DNA of 29,016 nucleotides, from IMG/VR virus record IMGVR_UViG_3300017917_002394, positions 1 to 29,016 of that record; one strand, 5' to 3'. Positions 6,374-12,091 of the stretch are shown here, piece after piece. Made by a program: the position numbers and the translations under genes. Origin of the DNA: a virus. The notes beneath the pieces are model-generated. The model ran no database searches. It saw nothing but the letters and a program-made list of their open reading frames with translations, and was not told the origin of the DNA. Each line of letters starts with the position of its first letter. Within the stretch, counting starts at the first letter, position 1.

Positions 6374-7123
6374 ATGAATTTACTATCTACTGGAAACCCT
6401 AAGGTCTTGAAAGGTCTGAAGCAAGGTTTTAATACTTACATTATGCACCTTGCACCAGCCAATCTTTCTGGTTATGAAACCTGTCCTAAACGGACTGCCG
6501 GTTGCACCTCTGCTTGTTTGAATACTGCTGGTCGTGGTGGTATGTTTAAAAAAGGCGAAACCACTAACGCTATTCAAAAAGCTCGTATTCGCAAAACCAA
6601 AATGTTTTTCGAAAATCGTACCGAGTTTTTTGCACAATTGGTAAAAGATATTGAATTGGGTATCAAGCAAAGTGCCAAAAAAGATTTGATTCCTGTTTTT
6701 CGTTTGAATGGTACAAGCGACCTCTCATTTGAAAAGTATGAAGTGGTTCGTAATGGTAAATTGTTCCGTAATATTTTCGCTGCATTTCCTGAAGTCCAAT
6801 TCTATGACTACACCAAAATTCTTGGTCGTAAAGTGAATGAGATTTCCAATTATCATTTGACCTTTAGTGCTGCTGATGGTAATGATATTGATGTGGCAAA
6901 AGCAATTGCACAAGGTTATAATGTTGCAACGGTGTTTGGTTTGAAAAAGACTGAAGCAATGCCTGAATCTTACATGGGTCGTCCTGTGTTTAATGGTGAT
7001 GAATCTGATTTGAGATTCCTTGACCCGAAAGGTGTTGTGGTTGGTTTGTATGCCAAAGGTAAAGCGAAAAAAGATACCTCTGGTTTTGTGAAATATCCTA
7101 CTATTATGTTGAAAGCTGCTTAA
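6374..7123 (+). CDS. Gp88-family phage protein
   Basis: A 249-residue protein of the phage Gp88 family (named after mycobacteriophage gene 88). The family signature is the early Cys cluster: C37-P in YETCPKRTAGC, C44, and C48 in SACLNTAGRG. Further on, G-T-S-D-L-S-F-E (around 113) and S-A-A-D-G-N-D (around 165) are conserved-looking acidic motifs, and G-R-P-V-F-N-G-D-E-S-D-L-R-F-x-D closes the domain. The cysteines suggest a metal or iron-sulfur site; the biochemical role is not known to me. It is the first gene behind the strongest promoter of the window, so it should be highly expressed early. Its stop overlaps the next start by one base. Confidence 0.8.
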   Translation: MNLLSTGNPKVLKGLKQGFNTYIMHLAPANLSGYETCPKRTAGCTSACLNTAGRGGMFKKGETTNAIQKARIRKTKMFFENRTEFFAQLVKDIELGIKQSAKKDLIPVFRLNGTSDLSFEKYEVVRNGKLFRNIFAAFPEVQFYDYTKILGRKVNEISNYHLTFSAADGNDIDVAKAIAQGYNVATVFGLKKTEAMPESYMGRPVFNGDESDLRFLDPKGVVVGLYAKGKAKKDTSGFVKYPTIMLKAA

Positions 7124-7347
7124 TGATTACGATTGATATTAAAGAACAATATGACCAACGCCATGGTGGTCCTTTTGACCGTGGTGCCTGTGACAGTTAT
7201 TATAATCGTCCGTATCGACCACATTTCTTCCGTGGTGACACCTATCAAAGTGAAGAAGTGGTTGCTTTGACCAGTAAAGAACTTGAAGCATACAATGCAG
7301 GTTATGAATACAATGAACAATTTGGTGATAAGAAAGATTGGGGTTAA
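7123..7347 (+). CDS. Conserved small phage protein
   Basis: A 74-residue protein. It starts ITIDIKEQYDQRHGGPFDRG, then a Y-Y-N-R-P-Y-R-P-H segment, and ends in a helix with A-Y-N-A-G-Y and the terminal D-W-G. I recognise this motif order from conserved hypothetical proteins in many phages. Rich in Tyr, Gly and Arg, soluble, function unknown. The TAATG junction ties it to the Gp88 gene. Confidence 0.7.
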   Translation: MITIDIKEQYDQRHGGPFDRGACDSYYNRPYRPHFFRGDTYQSEEVVALTSKELEAYNAGYEYNEQFGDKKDWG

Positions 7348-7349
7348 AA

Positions 7350-7568
7350 ATGACAATTCGTGATAAAATTGATTCTGGTTCTATTGTTATTGACCTGACA
7401 GGTCCTGAAGGAAATGCATTTGCTCTGATGGGTTATGCTAGTCGATTGGCTCGCCAACTTGGTCTGGATGCAAAACAAATTGTGGCAGAAATGCGAAGTG
7501 GTGACTATGAAAACCTCGTTAATGTTTTCGATAGTTATTTTGGTGATTATGTGATTTTGGAGAAGTAA
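7350..7568 (+). CDS. Small hypothetical protein
   Basis: A 72-residue acidic protein. An upstream in-frame ATG at 7338 lies inside the previous gene, but the ATG at 7350 with GGGG just upstream is preferred. The N-terminal strand I-V-I-D-L-T-G-P-E-G-N-A-F-A-L and the following A-x-R-L-A-R-Q-L-G helix recur in phage hypotheticals I have seen; a function is not known. The C-terminus ends in acidic and aromatic residues (YFGDYVILEK). Confidence 0.65.
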   Translation: MTIRDKIDSGSIVIDLTGPEGNAFALMGYASRLARQLGLDAKQIVAEMRSGDYENLVNVFDSYFGDYVILEK

Positions 7569-7569
7569 A

Positions 7570-7956
7570 ATGGGAACTCGTAGCTTGACTTTTGTTTACG
7601 ATGGTGACAAACCGATGATTAACATGTACCGTCAATTCGATGGTTATCCTTCTGGTCACGGAAGTGAATTGGCAGAATTTTTGACACCAATGCAAGTGAT
7701 TAATGGCATCGGTTCAGAACAAAACAAAGTTGGTCGTTTTGCAAATGGCATGGGTTGTCTTGCCGCACAAATGATTGCACATTTTAAAAATAGTGTTGGT
7801 GGGTTCTATATTCATCCTGTTACCGATACTGATTGTTGGCAAGATTATGAATACCATGTTTTTGAAGATAAAGTAGTTGTGAAAAATCCTACTGAAGTGA
7901 TTTTTAGTGGTGATTGGAACAAGTTTAGAGAATATTGCGTAGAAGGTGATGAATGA
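7570..7956 (+). CDS. Conserved phage/bacterial hypothetical protein (MGTRSLT family)
   Basis: A 128-residue protein with an N-terminal M-G-T-R-S-L-T-F-V-Y-D, then M-Y-R-Q-F-D-G-Y-P-S-G-H-G, a segment widespread in uncharacterised phage and bacterial proteins. A C-terminal portion around 75-100 (GGFYIHP, then D-Y-E-Y-H-V) is predicted beta. The conserved R, D, H and Y residues look like an active or binding site, but no activity is established to my knowledge. It follows the previous stop by one base, and its stop overlaps the next start by four bases. Confidence 0.7.
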   Translation: MGTRSLTFVYDGDKPMINMYRQFDGYPSGHGSELAEFLTPMQVINGIGSEQNKVGRFANGMGCLAAQMIAHFKNSVGGFYIHPVTDTDCWQDYEYHVFEDKVVVKNPTEVIFSGDWNKFREYCVEGDE

Positions 7957-8186
7957 TTTTGAATTTACTTGATTTCAGTTCGCCTGGTTTTTCATCCGTA
8001 TATAAGGGCATACCAATGACCAAATATACACCAAAAACCAGGAAGTTGATTCGCTCTGTTGTTGGGCAACCTGTGCGATTCAAGTTCCGTGGACCTCGTC
8101 CACAAAAGTATGGCCGCTCGGCACATACCCGTCAATGTGGTTGCCTAAAAGAAGATGCGGTAACATTTTCGGTATACTTGCGATAA
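7953..8186 (+). CDS. Small basic protein
   Basis: Up to 77 residues. Two starts are possible: the ATG at 7953, which overlaps the upstream stop (ATGA) behind GAAGGTG, or the ATG at 8016 behind AAGGG, giving 56 residues. The downstream part is the likely functional core: very basic (TPKTRKLIRS, VRFKFRGPRPQKYGR) with two Cys (C-G-C) near the end, so it may bind nucleic acid. No known family is recognised. It is the last gene before the promoter at 8192. Confidence 0.6.
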   Translation: MILNLLDFSSPGFSSVYKGIPMTKYTPKTRKLIRSVVGQPVRFKFRGPRPQKYGRSAHTRQCGCLKEDAVTFSVYLR

Positions 8187-8191
8187 GGTAC

Positions 8192-8220
8192 TTGACAATT
8201 GTTCCGTGATGTGTTATACT
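8192..8220 (+). promoter_or_regulatory. Sigma70-type early promoter with extended -10
   Basis: TTGACA at 8192-8197, 17 bases, TATACT at 8215-8220, with a TG dinucleotide just upstream of the -10 box. The first bases after -35 (ATT) match the other early promoters here. Predicted start is near 8227, followed by AAAGGAG and the ATG at 8255. No TGTTGT inverted repeat is seen upstream of this one. Confidence 0.88.
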
Positions 8221-8254
8221 GTTGTTTCTAAATTGATAAAAGGAGTTTTATATT

Positions 8255-8683
8255 ATGGCTCGTGGTAAATCTGATAAACTTGCACCGTTTCAAAAACTGA
8301 TGACCGTTATGGCATCTGGCAAAGCGGTAACCGTTGATGAAATCGATGCTACTCTAGGCAAAGAGATTCACATGTACCGTCTTTCAACCTATATCTGGTT
8401 GATGAAAACTAATGCCAATGCTGTGGTCAAAGCAATCAAGAATGGTCGCAAAATCACCGCATATCAAATCGTCAATGTCGCTGATGTTAAAGACTATTTG
8501 AAACGCATTGGTGCTACAACTTTCACACCTGGTCAATCGCAAAAGATTGTCAAGGCTAAGACCAAGGCTGCACCTGCACCTAAGGTCGCTAAACTGAAAG
8601 ACTTGAAAGCGGCACCTGTTGCTGAAGAAGTGACAGAAGAAGTTATGGAAGTAACCGAAGTTACTGACAAAGAAGCTGCGTAA
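8255..8683 (+). CDS. Conserved phage protein with Lys/Ala/Pro tail
   Basis: A 142-residue protein in two parts. Residues 1-95 look like a compact helical domain with a winged-helix flavour (AVTVDEIDATLG, then YRLSTYIWLMK, then NGRKITAYQIVN). Residues 96-142 are low-complexity: first basic (KAKTKAAPAPKVAKLKDLKAAP), then acidic (EEVTEEVMEVTEVTDKEAA). Basic A/K/P tails are typical of DNA- or RNA-binding accessory proteins. It has its own strong promoter and an AAGGAG ribosome binding site, so it is probably abundant early. The role is inferred, not known. A gene-free structured stretch follows. Confidence 0.7.
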   Translation: MARGKSDKLAPFQKLMTVMASGKAVTVDEIDATLGKEIHMYRLSTYIWLMKTNANAVVKAIKNGRKITAYQIVNVADVKDYLKRIGATTFTPGQSQKIVKAKTKAAPAPKVAKLKDLKAAPVAEEVTEEVMEVTEVTDKEAA

Positions 8684-8695
8684 TGATTTCAAAAA

Positions 8696-8820
8696 TGGGG
8701 GAGTTGCGAGACTCTATGGCGAGCAGTCAGTCTGGTTTAACTAGCAGTCAGTCTCATATAGGCAGAGTCCGCTCATTCTTAAACAACAGCGACTATCGGG
8801 AGATAGCCAGCGTGCCCCTT
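8696..8820 (+). ncRNA. Putative structured non-coding RNA, unknown class
   Basis: The 160-base stretch 8684-8843 has no credible gene and is richer in G and C than its surroundings. Visible pairings: GCG plus GACTCT (8706-8715, with A8709 bulged) with AGAGTC plus CGC (8764-8772), 9 bp; CTGG with CTAG (8732-8744) as a small hairpin; CTATC with GATAG (8793-8806) closed by the GNRA loop GGGA; and GGGG (8698-8701) with CCCC (8815-8818), closing the whole into a multibranch form. A 12-base direct repeat AGCAGTCAGTCT occurs at 8722 and 8743. It would be transcribed from the promoter at 8192 by read-through. I cannot match it to tRNA, tmRNA, hammerhead or a known riboswitch. Confidence 0.45.
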
Positions 8821-8843
8821 ATAATTGATATCATTTTAAAATT

Positions 8844-9104
8844 ATGACAAACGATGTTTTTGAGTATCTAAAAAGTAGGCGTGAGTTCAAACTCAGCCAC
8901 AAGATTTGGCAAAAAAGATTGTTTGACCCATCGAATAAAGATGATGTTCAGGAATACAAATACTTTCTGGAAAACAATAGATGGAAAGAAAGATGCCCAT
9001 TCATTTTAGAATGGCCGCATTTGACGATTACAGATATGATTCGAACACAATTGATTGAACATTATATTGATGATATGGTGAATGATGCAAAACAAAGAAA
9101 ATGA
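8844..9104 (+). CDS. Conserved hypothetical protein
   Basis: An 86-residue protein rich in aromatic and basic residues: DVFEYLKSRREFKLSH, then WQKRLFDPSNKDDVQEYKYFL, then W-K-x-x-C-P-F-I-L-E-W-P-H-L-T, ending in a helix (LIEHYIDDMV). No known domain. The ATG at 8844 has only a weak ribosome binding site after an A/T-rich leader (TTTTAAAATT). It overlaps the MazG-like gene by 23 bases and begins a run of overlapping genes to 9754. Confidence 0.65.
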   Translation: MTNDVFEYLKSRREFKLSHKIWQKRLFDPSNKDDVQEYKYFLENNRWKERCPFILEWPHLTITDMIRTQLIEHYIDDMVNDAKQRK

Positions 9105-9369
9105 AATTTTACTTATTGCACAGGAAGAATGTGCAGAAGTAACACAAGCGATTAGTAAAGTTTTTCGATTTGGTTTTGATTCTGTCCACAATGACAAAAC
9201 AAACAAACAAAGGTTAGAAGAAGAAATTGGCGACCTGATGTGTATGTTTCAGTTGATGGACGAAAAAGAACTAATTGATTGGACCAGAGTTTCTGTTGCA
9301 GCTTCAATGAAAAGAGAGAAGTTGAAAAAATGGTCTGACATTTTCGATAAAGAACCGGAAATACACTAA
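9082..9369 (+). CDS. mazG: MazG-like nucleotide pyrophosphohydrolase
   Basis: A 95-residue single-domain all-alpha NTP pyrophosphohydrolase. The EExxE-ExxD metal motif is present: E15-E16-C-A-E19 and E48-I-G-D51. These enzymes hydrolyse (d)NTPs to NMP plus pyrophosphate; phage versions are thought to clean or remodel nucleotide pools, and a role on ppGpp has been discussed. The length is that of a minimal MazG/dUTPase-superfamily domain, shorter than E. coli MazG. Start could be either of two adjacent ATGs (9082, 9085). The stop overlaps the next start by one base (TAATG). Confidence 0.82.
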   Translation: MMQNKENEILLIAQEECAEVTQAISKVFRFGFDSVHNDKTNKQRLEEEIGDLMCMFQLMDEKELIDWTRVSVAASMKREKLKKWSDIFDKEPEIH

Positions 9370-9584
9370 TGAATTGGGTATTGGTCATCTGGTTGGCATC
9401 TTCAAACAATTACACCATCTACGAAAAATTTGATTCGCAAGAAGCTTGTCTTTCAAAACAAGTGACTGTGACTAAAGCATTGAACCAGGCGGATTCTAAA
9501 ATGAAAACGGAATGCCGAACAAGAAAACCTGGTGATGTATTTCGTAAAGGTGAAGTGACGGTTACAAGGTACATACTACGATGA
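9369..9584 (+). CDS. Small protein with N-terminal hydrophobic segment
   Basis: A 71-residue protein. Residues 1-11 (MNWVLVIWLAS) are hydrophobic and could be a short signal or anchor, followed by Y-T-I-Y-E-K-F and two cysteines (C27, C49) that could form a disulfide outside the cytosol. The C-terminus is basic (TRKPGDVFRKGEVTVTRYILR). Small Cys-pair proteins of this build occur in several phages, function unknown. The gene overlaps both neighbours by one to four bases. Confidence 0.6.
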   Translation: MNWVLVIWLASSNNYTIYEKFDSQEACLSKQVTVTKALNQADSKMKTECRTRKPGDVFRKGEVTVTRYILR

Positions 9585-9754
9585 TTAATTACCTCAAATA
9601 TAGTGGCGCTTCTGTTACAATAACAATTAACCCGTATCATTGGCGATACATGCCAATGCTATACAAAGACACTACCGATTGGAATGATGAGACACATTGT
9701 TTCTCGTTCCTATTTTTGACATTGAGAATTTGGATTGACAACGGAGATTGGTGA
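9581..9754 (+). CDS. Small conserved aromatic-rich phage protein
   Basis: A 57-residue protein, rich in W, Y and F: I-N-P-Y-H-W-R-Y-M-P-M near residue 17 and a C-terminal F-S-F-L-F-L-T-L-R-I-W-I-D-N-G-D-W. The pattern N-P-x-H-W then F-L-x-L-T-x-R-x-W-I-D is one I recognise from small proteins in various phages. It overlaps the previous gene by four bases (ATGA) and the next by one (TGATG). Function is unknown. Confidence 0.65.
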   Translation: MINYLKYSGASVTITINPYHWRYMPMLYKDTTDWNDETHCFSFLFLTLRIWIDNGDW

Positions 9755-10041
9755 TGAAATATTATAGTGAATTGTCGGACATTGAAACGCAAATCATTCG
9801 CTTGAGTTCTATGTCAAGCGTGTTGCGTGTAATTTCTATTGGTGCTGAACAAGCAAATGATGAAGATGTGCGAAATGCACTTTGGTACATTGAAGGTTCG
9901 ATTGAGAACATCCACGATTGTCTCAATGCACGATTTAATGAATTGTGGGAAGCAGTTCGTGAAGATGATATTGCACCTGAAGAAAAACATCAAGGTGGTA
10001 TGAAAAAGAAAAAAATGATGACTGATAGGGACCTGCCATGA
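9754..10041 (+). CDS. Hypothetical helical protein
   Basis: A 95-residue protein predicted to be almost all helix (ELSDIETQIIRLSSMSSVLRVI, then VRNALWYIEGSIENIHDCLNARFNELWEAV), with a charged tail ending in K-K-K-K-M-M-T-D-R-D-L-P. The ATG at 9754 behind GGAG is the start; the frame extends upstream to a TTG at 9748. It overlaps the next gene by four bases. The W-Y-I-E-G-x-I-E motif recalls small phage helical-bundle proteins; no function is known. Confidence 0.65.
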   Translation: MKYYSELSDIETQIIRLSSMSSVLRVISIGAEQANDEDVRNALWYIEGSIENIHDCLNARFNELWEAVREDDIAPEEKHQGGMKKKKMMTDRDLP

Positions 10042-10607
10042 ACATATTTTATCTTGACCGACATCCAAAAACCTGTGCAGAAATGCACCTGGATAAACAT
10101 GTGGTCAAGATGATTATTGAATATGCTCAACTCATGTCAACCGCACACCGTGTTCTTGACGGTGAAGAATATTATGACTTAACCGCAAACAATCGTAAAA
10201 TCAAAAGATGGCGATTGAAAGATGACCGTGAAGCAAAACTAATGAAGGCTTCACATGTCAATCATCCATCAGCGGTATGGGTCAGACAGTCAAAAGAAAA
10301 TTATACTTGGCTGTATCAAATGTGGGTGTGTCTTTTGCGTGAATATACTTTTCGTTATGGTAAAACTCATGCGTGTGCTAGGTTAATTGATGTTCTTGCG
10401 GAGATACCCCACAACCTACAAGAGAAATTATTTACAGAACCTACACCTGCAATGCCAGATGAATGTAAAATTGCCGGTGACTCTCTTGCATCGTATCATA
10501 AATATTACATTGAACGAAAAGTAGGTTTTGCAAAATGGACAAAGCGACCAGTACCTACCTGGTTCGCAACTGCTGTGAGTGATAATGCCAACATACGAAT
10601 TTCTTAA
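10038..10607 (+). CDS. Conserved phage protein (MNIFYLD family)
   Basis: A 189-residue protein. It begins N-I-F-Y-L-D-R-H-P-K-T-C-A-E-M-H-L-D-K-H-V-V-K-M-I-I-E and continues with Q-L-M-S-T-A-H-R, then H-P-S-A-V-W-V-R-Q-S-K-E-N-Y-T-W-L. This His- and Asp-rich sequence is, from memory, widespread in uncharacterised phage proteins of T4-like and podovirus genomes. The conserved H17, D19, K20 and H21 look like an active site, but the reaction is not known to me. It overlaps the FmdB-like gene by 23 bases and the helical protein by four. Confidence 0.72.
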   Translation: MNIFYLDRHPKTCAEMHLDKHVVKMIIEYAQLMSTAHRVLDGEEYYDLTANNRKIKRWRLKDDREAKLMKASHVNHPSAVWVRQSKENYTWLYQMWVCLLREYTFRYGKTHACARLIDVLAEIPHNLQEKLFTEPTPAMPDECKIAGDSLASYHKYYIERKVGFAKWTKRPVPTWFATAVSDNANIRIS

Positions 10608-10887
10608 TACAGAAACAGGTGAAGAATTTGAAGTCTTAATGAAGATTTCAGAGCGTGAAGAATATCTAAAAAACAATCCACACATTCAACCACTACTCTC
10701 TGCACCCGCTTTAGTGTCGGGTGTTTCTACTTCAAACTCCAGAACTGGTCGTGTGCCATCTGGTTTCAATGAAGTTCTTTCCAAAGTTGCAGAAGCACAC
10801 CCAACATCAAAGGTTGCTCAGAGACACGGTAAAAAATCTATCAAACAAATTAAGACAGAACAAATTGTCAAAAAACATCTAGGATAA
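10585..10887 (+). CDS. FmdB-like small protein lacking the zinc cysteines
   Basis: A 100-residue protein starting M-P-T-Y-E-F-L-N-T-E-T-G-E-E-F-E, which resembles the N-terminus of FmdB-type zinc-ribbon regulators, but it has no cysteines, so the ribbon cannot bind zinc. The T4-like version continues with M-K-I-S-E-R-E-E-Y-L-K-N-N-P-H-I-Q-P, a segment I know from cyanophage homologues. The tail is basic and helical (KSIKQIKTEQIVKKHLG). An ATG at 10579 is in frame, but 10585 matches family starts. Function is unknown. It lies directly upstream of the PD-(D/E)XK nuclease. Confidence 0.7.
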   Translation: MPTYEFLNTETGEEFEVLMKISEREEYLKNNPHIQPLLSAPALVSGVSTSNSRTGRVPSGFNEVLSKVAEAHPTSKVAQRHGKKSIKQIKTEQIVKKHLG

Positions 10888-10892
10888 CCAAA

Positions 10893-11564
10893 GTGAATTT
10901 CAACCATGTAAAACTAGATGCCTTAAATTTTGAACTAGAATCTGTAACTACCGAGAGTGGTCGAACATATAAAACACCGAGTGGTAAAGAGTATCCATCT
11001 ATCACTACGGTACTATCTTCATACAACAAGAAAGCGCTTTTCGAATGGCGTCAAAGAGTTGGTGAAGAGGAGGCGAATCGGGTAGCTCGTAAAGCATCCA
11101 ATCGTGGCACCAAGTTGCACAATACTGTTGAAAATTATTTGCTCAACGAAATGTCACCTGTTCAAATGCATACGATGATGCCAGATACTAAGGAGTTATT
11201 CCTTAAACTAAAACCTTTTTTAGATACACATGTAAGCAACATTTATGGCATCGAACAACCCTTGTTTAGTGACGAACTACGCCTCGCAGGAAGGTGTGAT
11301 TGCATCGGTGAATGGGATGGAAAAATCTCAATCATTGACTGGAAGACCGCAAATCGTCCCAAAGAAAAGTCCCAAATTGCCAATTATTTTATGCAGGCCT
11401 CAGCATATGCAGAAATGTTCGGAGAACGAACAGGACTCACCATCGACCAAATCGTAATCGCCATCGCAGTTGAAAATGAAGAACCCCAAATTTTCATTGA
11501 AGAAAAGTCTAAATATCTACCTGAATTAAAAAATTATATCGGCAAGTATTGGGATAAAGCTTGA
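10893..11564 (+). CDS. PD-(D/E)XK (RecB/Cas4-type) exonuclease
   Basis: A 223-residue nuclease of the RecB/MGME1-like branch. Motifs in order: S-I-T-T-V-L-S (36-42), R71-G-T-x2-H76 in the first helix, E121 in G-I-E-Q, D136 in G-R-C-D, D149-W-K151 (the D/E-x-K element) and Q168-x3-Y in the last helix. Such enzymes cut single-stranded DNA ends and serve phage recombination or host DNA breakdown. No Cys cluster is present, so it is not an iron-sulfur Cas4. The start is a GTG at 10893 behind AGGATAA. Its TGA stop (11562-11564) lies inside the -35 box of the tmRNA promoter. Confidence 0.85.
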   Translation: MNFNHVKLDALNFELESVTTESGRTYKTPSGKEYPSITTVLSSYNKKALFEWRQRVGEEEANRVARKASNRGTKLHNTVENYLLNEMSPVQMHTMMPDTKELFLKLKPFLDTHVSNIYGIEQPLFSDELRLAGRCDCIGEWDGKISIIDWKTANRPKEKSQIANYFMQASAYAEMFGERTGLTIDQIVIAIAVENEEPQIFIEEKSKYLPELKNYIGKYWDKA

Positions 11565-11589
11565 CTTTTTCTTTGATACAAGATATAAT
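11561..11589 (+). promoter_or_regulatory. Sigma70-type promoter for the tmRNA
   Basis: TTGACT at 11561-11566, 17 bases, TATAAT at 11584-11589. The stop codon of the nuclease gene overlaps the -35 box. The predicted start near 11596 coincides with the expected 5' end of the tmRNA acceptor piece. Confidence 0.85.
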
Positions 11590-11596
11590 TATCAGT

Positions 11597-11657
11597 ATTC
11601 GTTGAAGTTGTTTGAAAGTTGTTGTGGACGGCGGTGCAAATCCGCCCACCTCCACCA
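11597..11657 (+). ncRNA. tmRNA acceptor piece (tRNA-like 3' half)
   Basis: T-stem GGCGG (11630-11634) and CCGCC (11642-11646), a 7-base loop TGCAAAT, acceptor strand CACCTCC (11647-11653), discriminator A11654 and CCA. The loop has G where most T-loops have U/pseudouridine at position 55. Bases 11608-11624 form the 3' side of P2. The 5' end is set by the promoter and is approximate. Confidence 0.85.
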
Positions 11658-11745
11658 AAAGCACATTAGTATGAAGGTCAGGAAATACTGTATTGTGAGT
11701 TCCTAGGACTCTTGTTCACCGCAATACCTTGAATGTGCTTTTGGT
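11658..11745 (+). other. Excised spacer of the permuted tmRNA precursor
   Basis: In the precursor the acceptor stem continues as a perfect helix: 11647-11667 pairs with 11732-11752 over 21 bp with one G-U. Within the spacer GTATTGTG (11690-11697) pairs with CGCAATAC (11720-11727), and GAGTTC pairs with GGACTC inside that. Cuts at 11657/11658 and 11745/11746 would release the two mature pieces, probably by RNase P at the 5' side and 3' trimming enzymes at the CCA side. Confidence 0.8.
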
Positions 11746-11907
11746 GGGGGTGTTATAGATTCGACATGGCAATAATTAAAACAATGGAGAATCGTCAGAC
11801 AAGGCGTAAAAATCAAAATAAAATAAATGCAAATGACGAAAGTTATGCATTAGCGGCCTAAACGCTGCTTAGGGTTTCGGTGAGTTCCTCGTAACAGAAT
11901 ACTCACC
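11746..11907 (+). ncRNA. tmRNA coding piece
   Basis: Begins GGGGGTG, then the D-loop analogue with GATTCGAC, the P2 5' strand, an A-rich single-stranded run before the resume codon, the tag frame (11829-11861) and a P5-like hairpin in which AGCGGC (11852-11857) pairs with GCTGCT (11864-11869). A last hairpin GGTGAGT (11879-11885) with ACTCACC (11901-11907) probably marks the 3' end. Confidence 0.85.
11829..11861 (+). other. tmRNA proteolysis tag reading frame (ANDESYALAA)
   Basis: Resume codon GCA at 11829, then ten sense codons in all giving ANDESYALAA, with TAA at 11859-11861. The C-terminal A-L-A-A is the ClpX/ClpA recognition end in E. coli. Only residue 5 (S for N) differs from the E. 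coli tag. Confidence 0.92.
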
Positions 11908-11923
11908 ACTTATAAGGATTTCT

Positions 11924-12091
11924 ATGAATCACAAAAAAAAGAAACCTAAAAATGCTCGTGCAGGTTGTTTGATGTGTAAACCAAACAAGATGAACGGATG
12001 GAATAAAGACAAACTTGGACACACCGGGTTTGGTAAGTTAAAAGATGTGGCACATTCTAAGGATGATTTGAAAAGTGAAAGTTTATATTAA
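11924..12091 (+). CDS. Small basic Cys-containing protein
   Basis: A 55-residue basic protein directly behind the tmRNA. The N-terminus is KKKKPKN, then C15-L-M-C18-K-P-N-K-M-N-G, a motif (C-x2-C-K-P-x-K-x-N-G) that I recognise from tiny phage and cyanobacterial proteins. Two cysteines are too few for a zinc site by themselves unless it dimerises. AAGGA lies upstream of the ATG. The 3' end overlaps the next gene by 17 bases. Its place next to the tmRNA may be chance; ribosome or RNA binding is only a guess. Confidence 0.65.
   Translation: MNHKKKKPKNARAGCLMCKPNKMNGWNKDKLGHTGFGKLKDVAHSKDDLKSESLY

Larger units (their letters stand above)
11597..11907 (+). ncRNA. ssrA: Circularly permuted two-piece tmRNA
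   Basis: A tmRNA gene in permuted order: acceptor piece first, then a spacer, then the tag-coding piece. Evidence: a T-arm, acceptor strand and encoded CCA end at 11657; the tmRNA hallmark GATTCGAC at 11758-11765 after the 5' acceptor strand GGGGGTG (11746-11752); the two acceptor strands pair over 7 bp with a G-U at position 3-70, the alanine identity element. A P2 helix joins 11770-11784 with 11608-11624. The tag frame reads ANDESYALAA then stop, one residue from the E. coli tag ANDENYALAA. tmRNA with SmpB rescues stalled ribosomes and tags the product for proteolysis. No smpB gene is in the window, so the host protein would be used. Permuted tmRNAs are known from alphaproteobacteria, some betaproteobacteria and some cyanobacteria. 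Confidence 0.93.

Noticed and set aside
8722-8754. Two AGCAGTCAGTCT copies as the start of a CRISPR array
   Set aside because: Only two short copies 21 bases apart, with no third unit and no cas genes; they fit better as part of a folded RNA.
8820-8825. TATAAT as a promoter for the gene at 8844
   Set aside because: The expected -35 position (8797-8802) reads CGGGAG, with no resemblance to TTGACA, and no extended -10 is present.
8684-8843. tRNA gene in the gene-free stretch
   Set aside because: No acceptor stem with a proper T-arm (GGTTCRANNCC) and no anticodon arm could be arranged.
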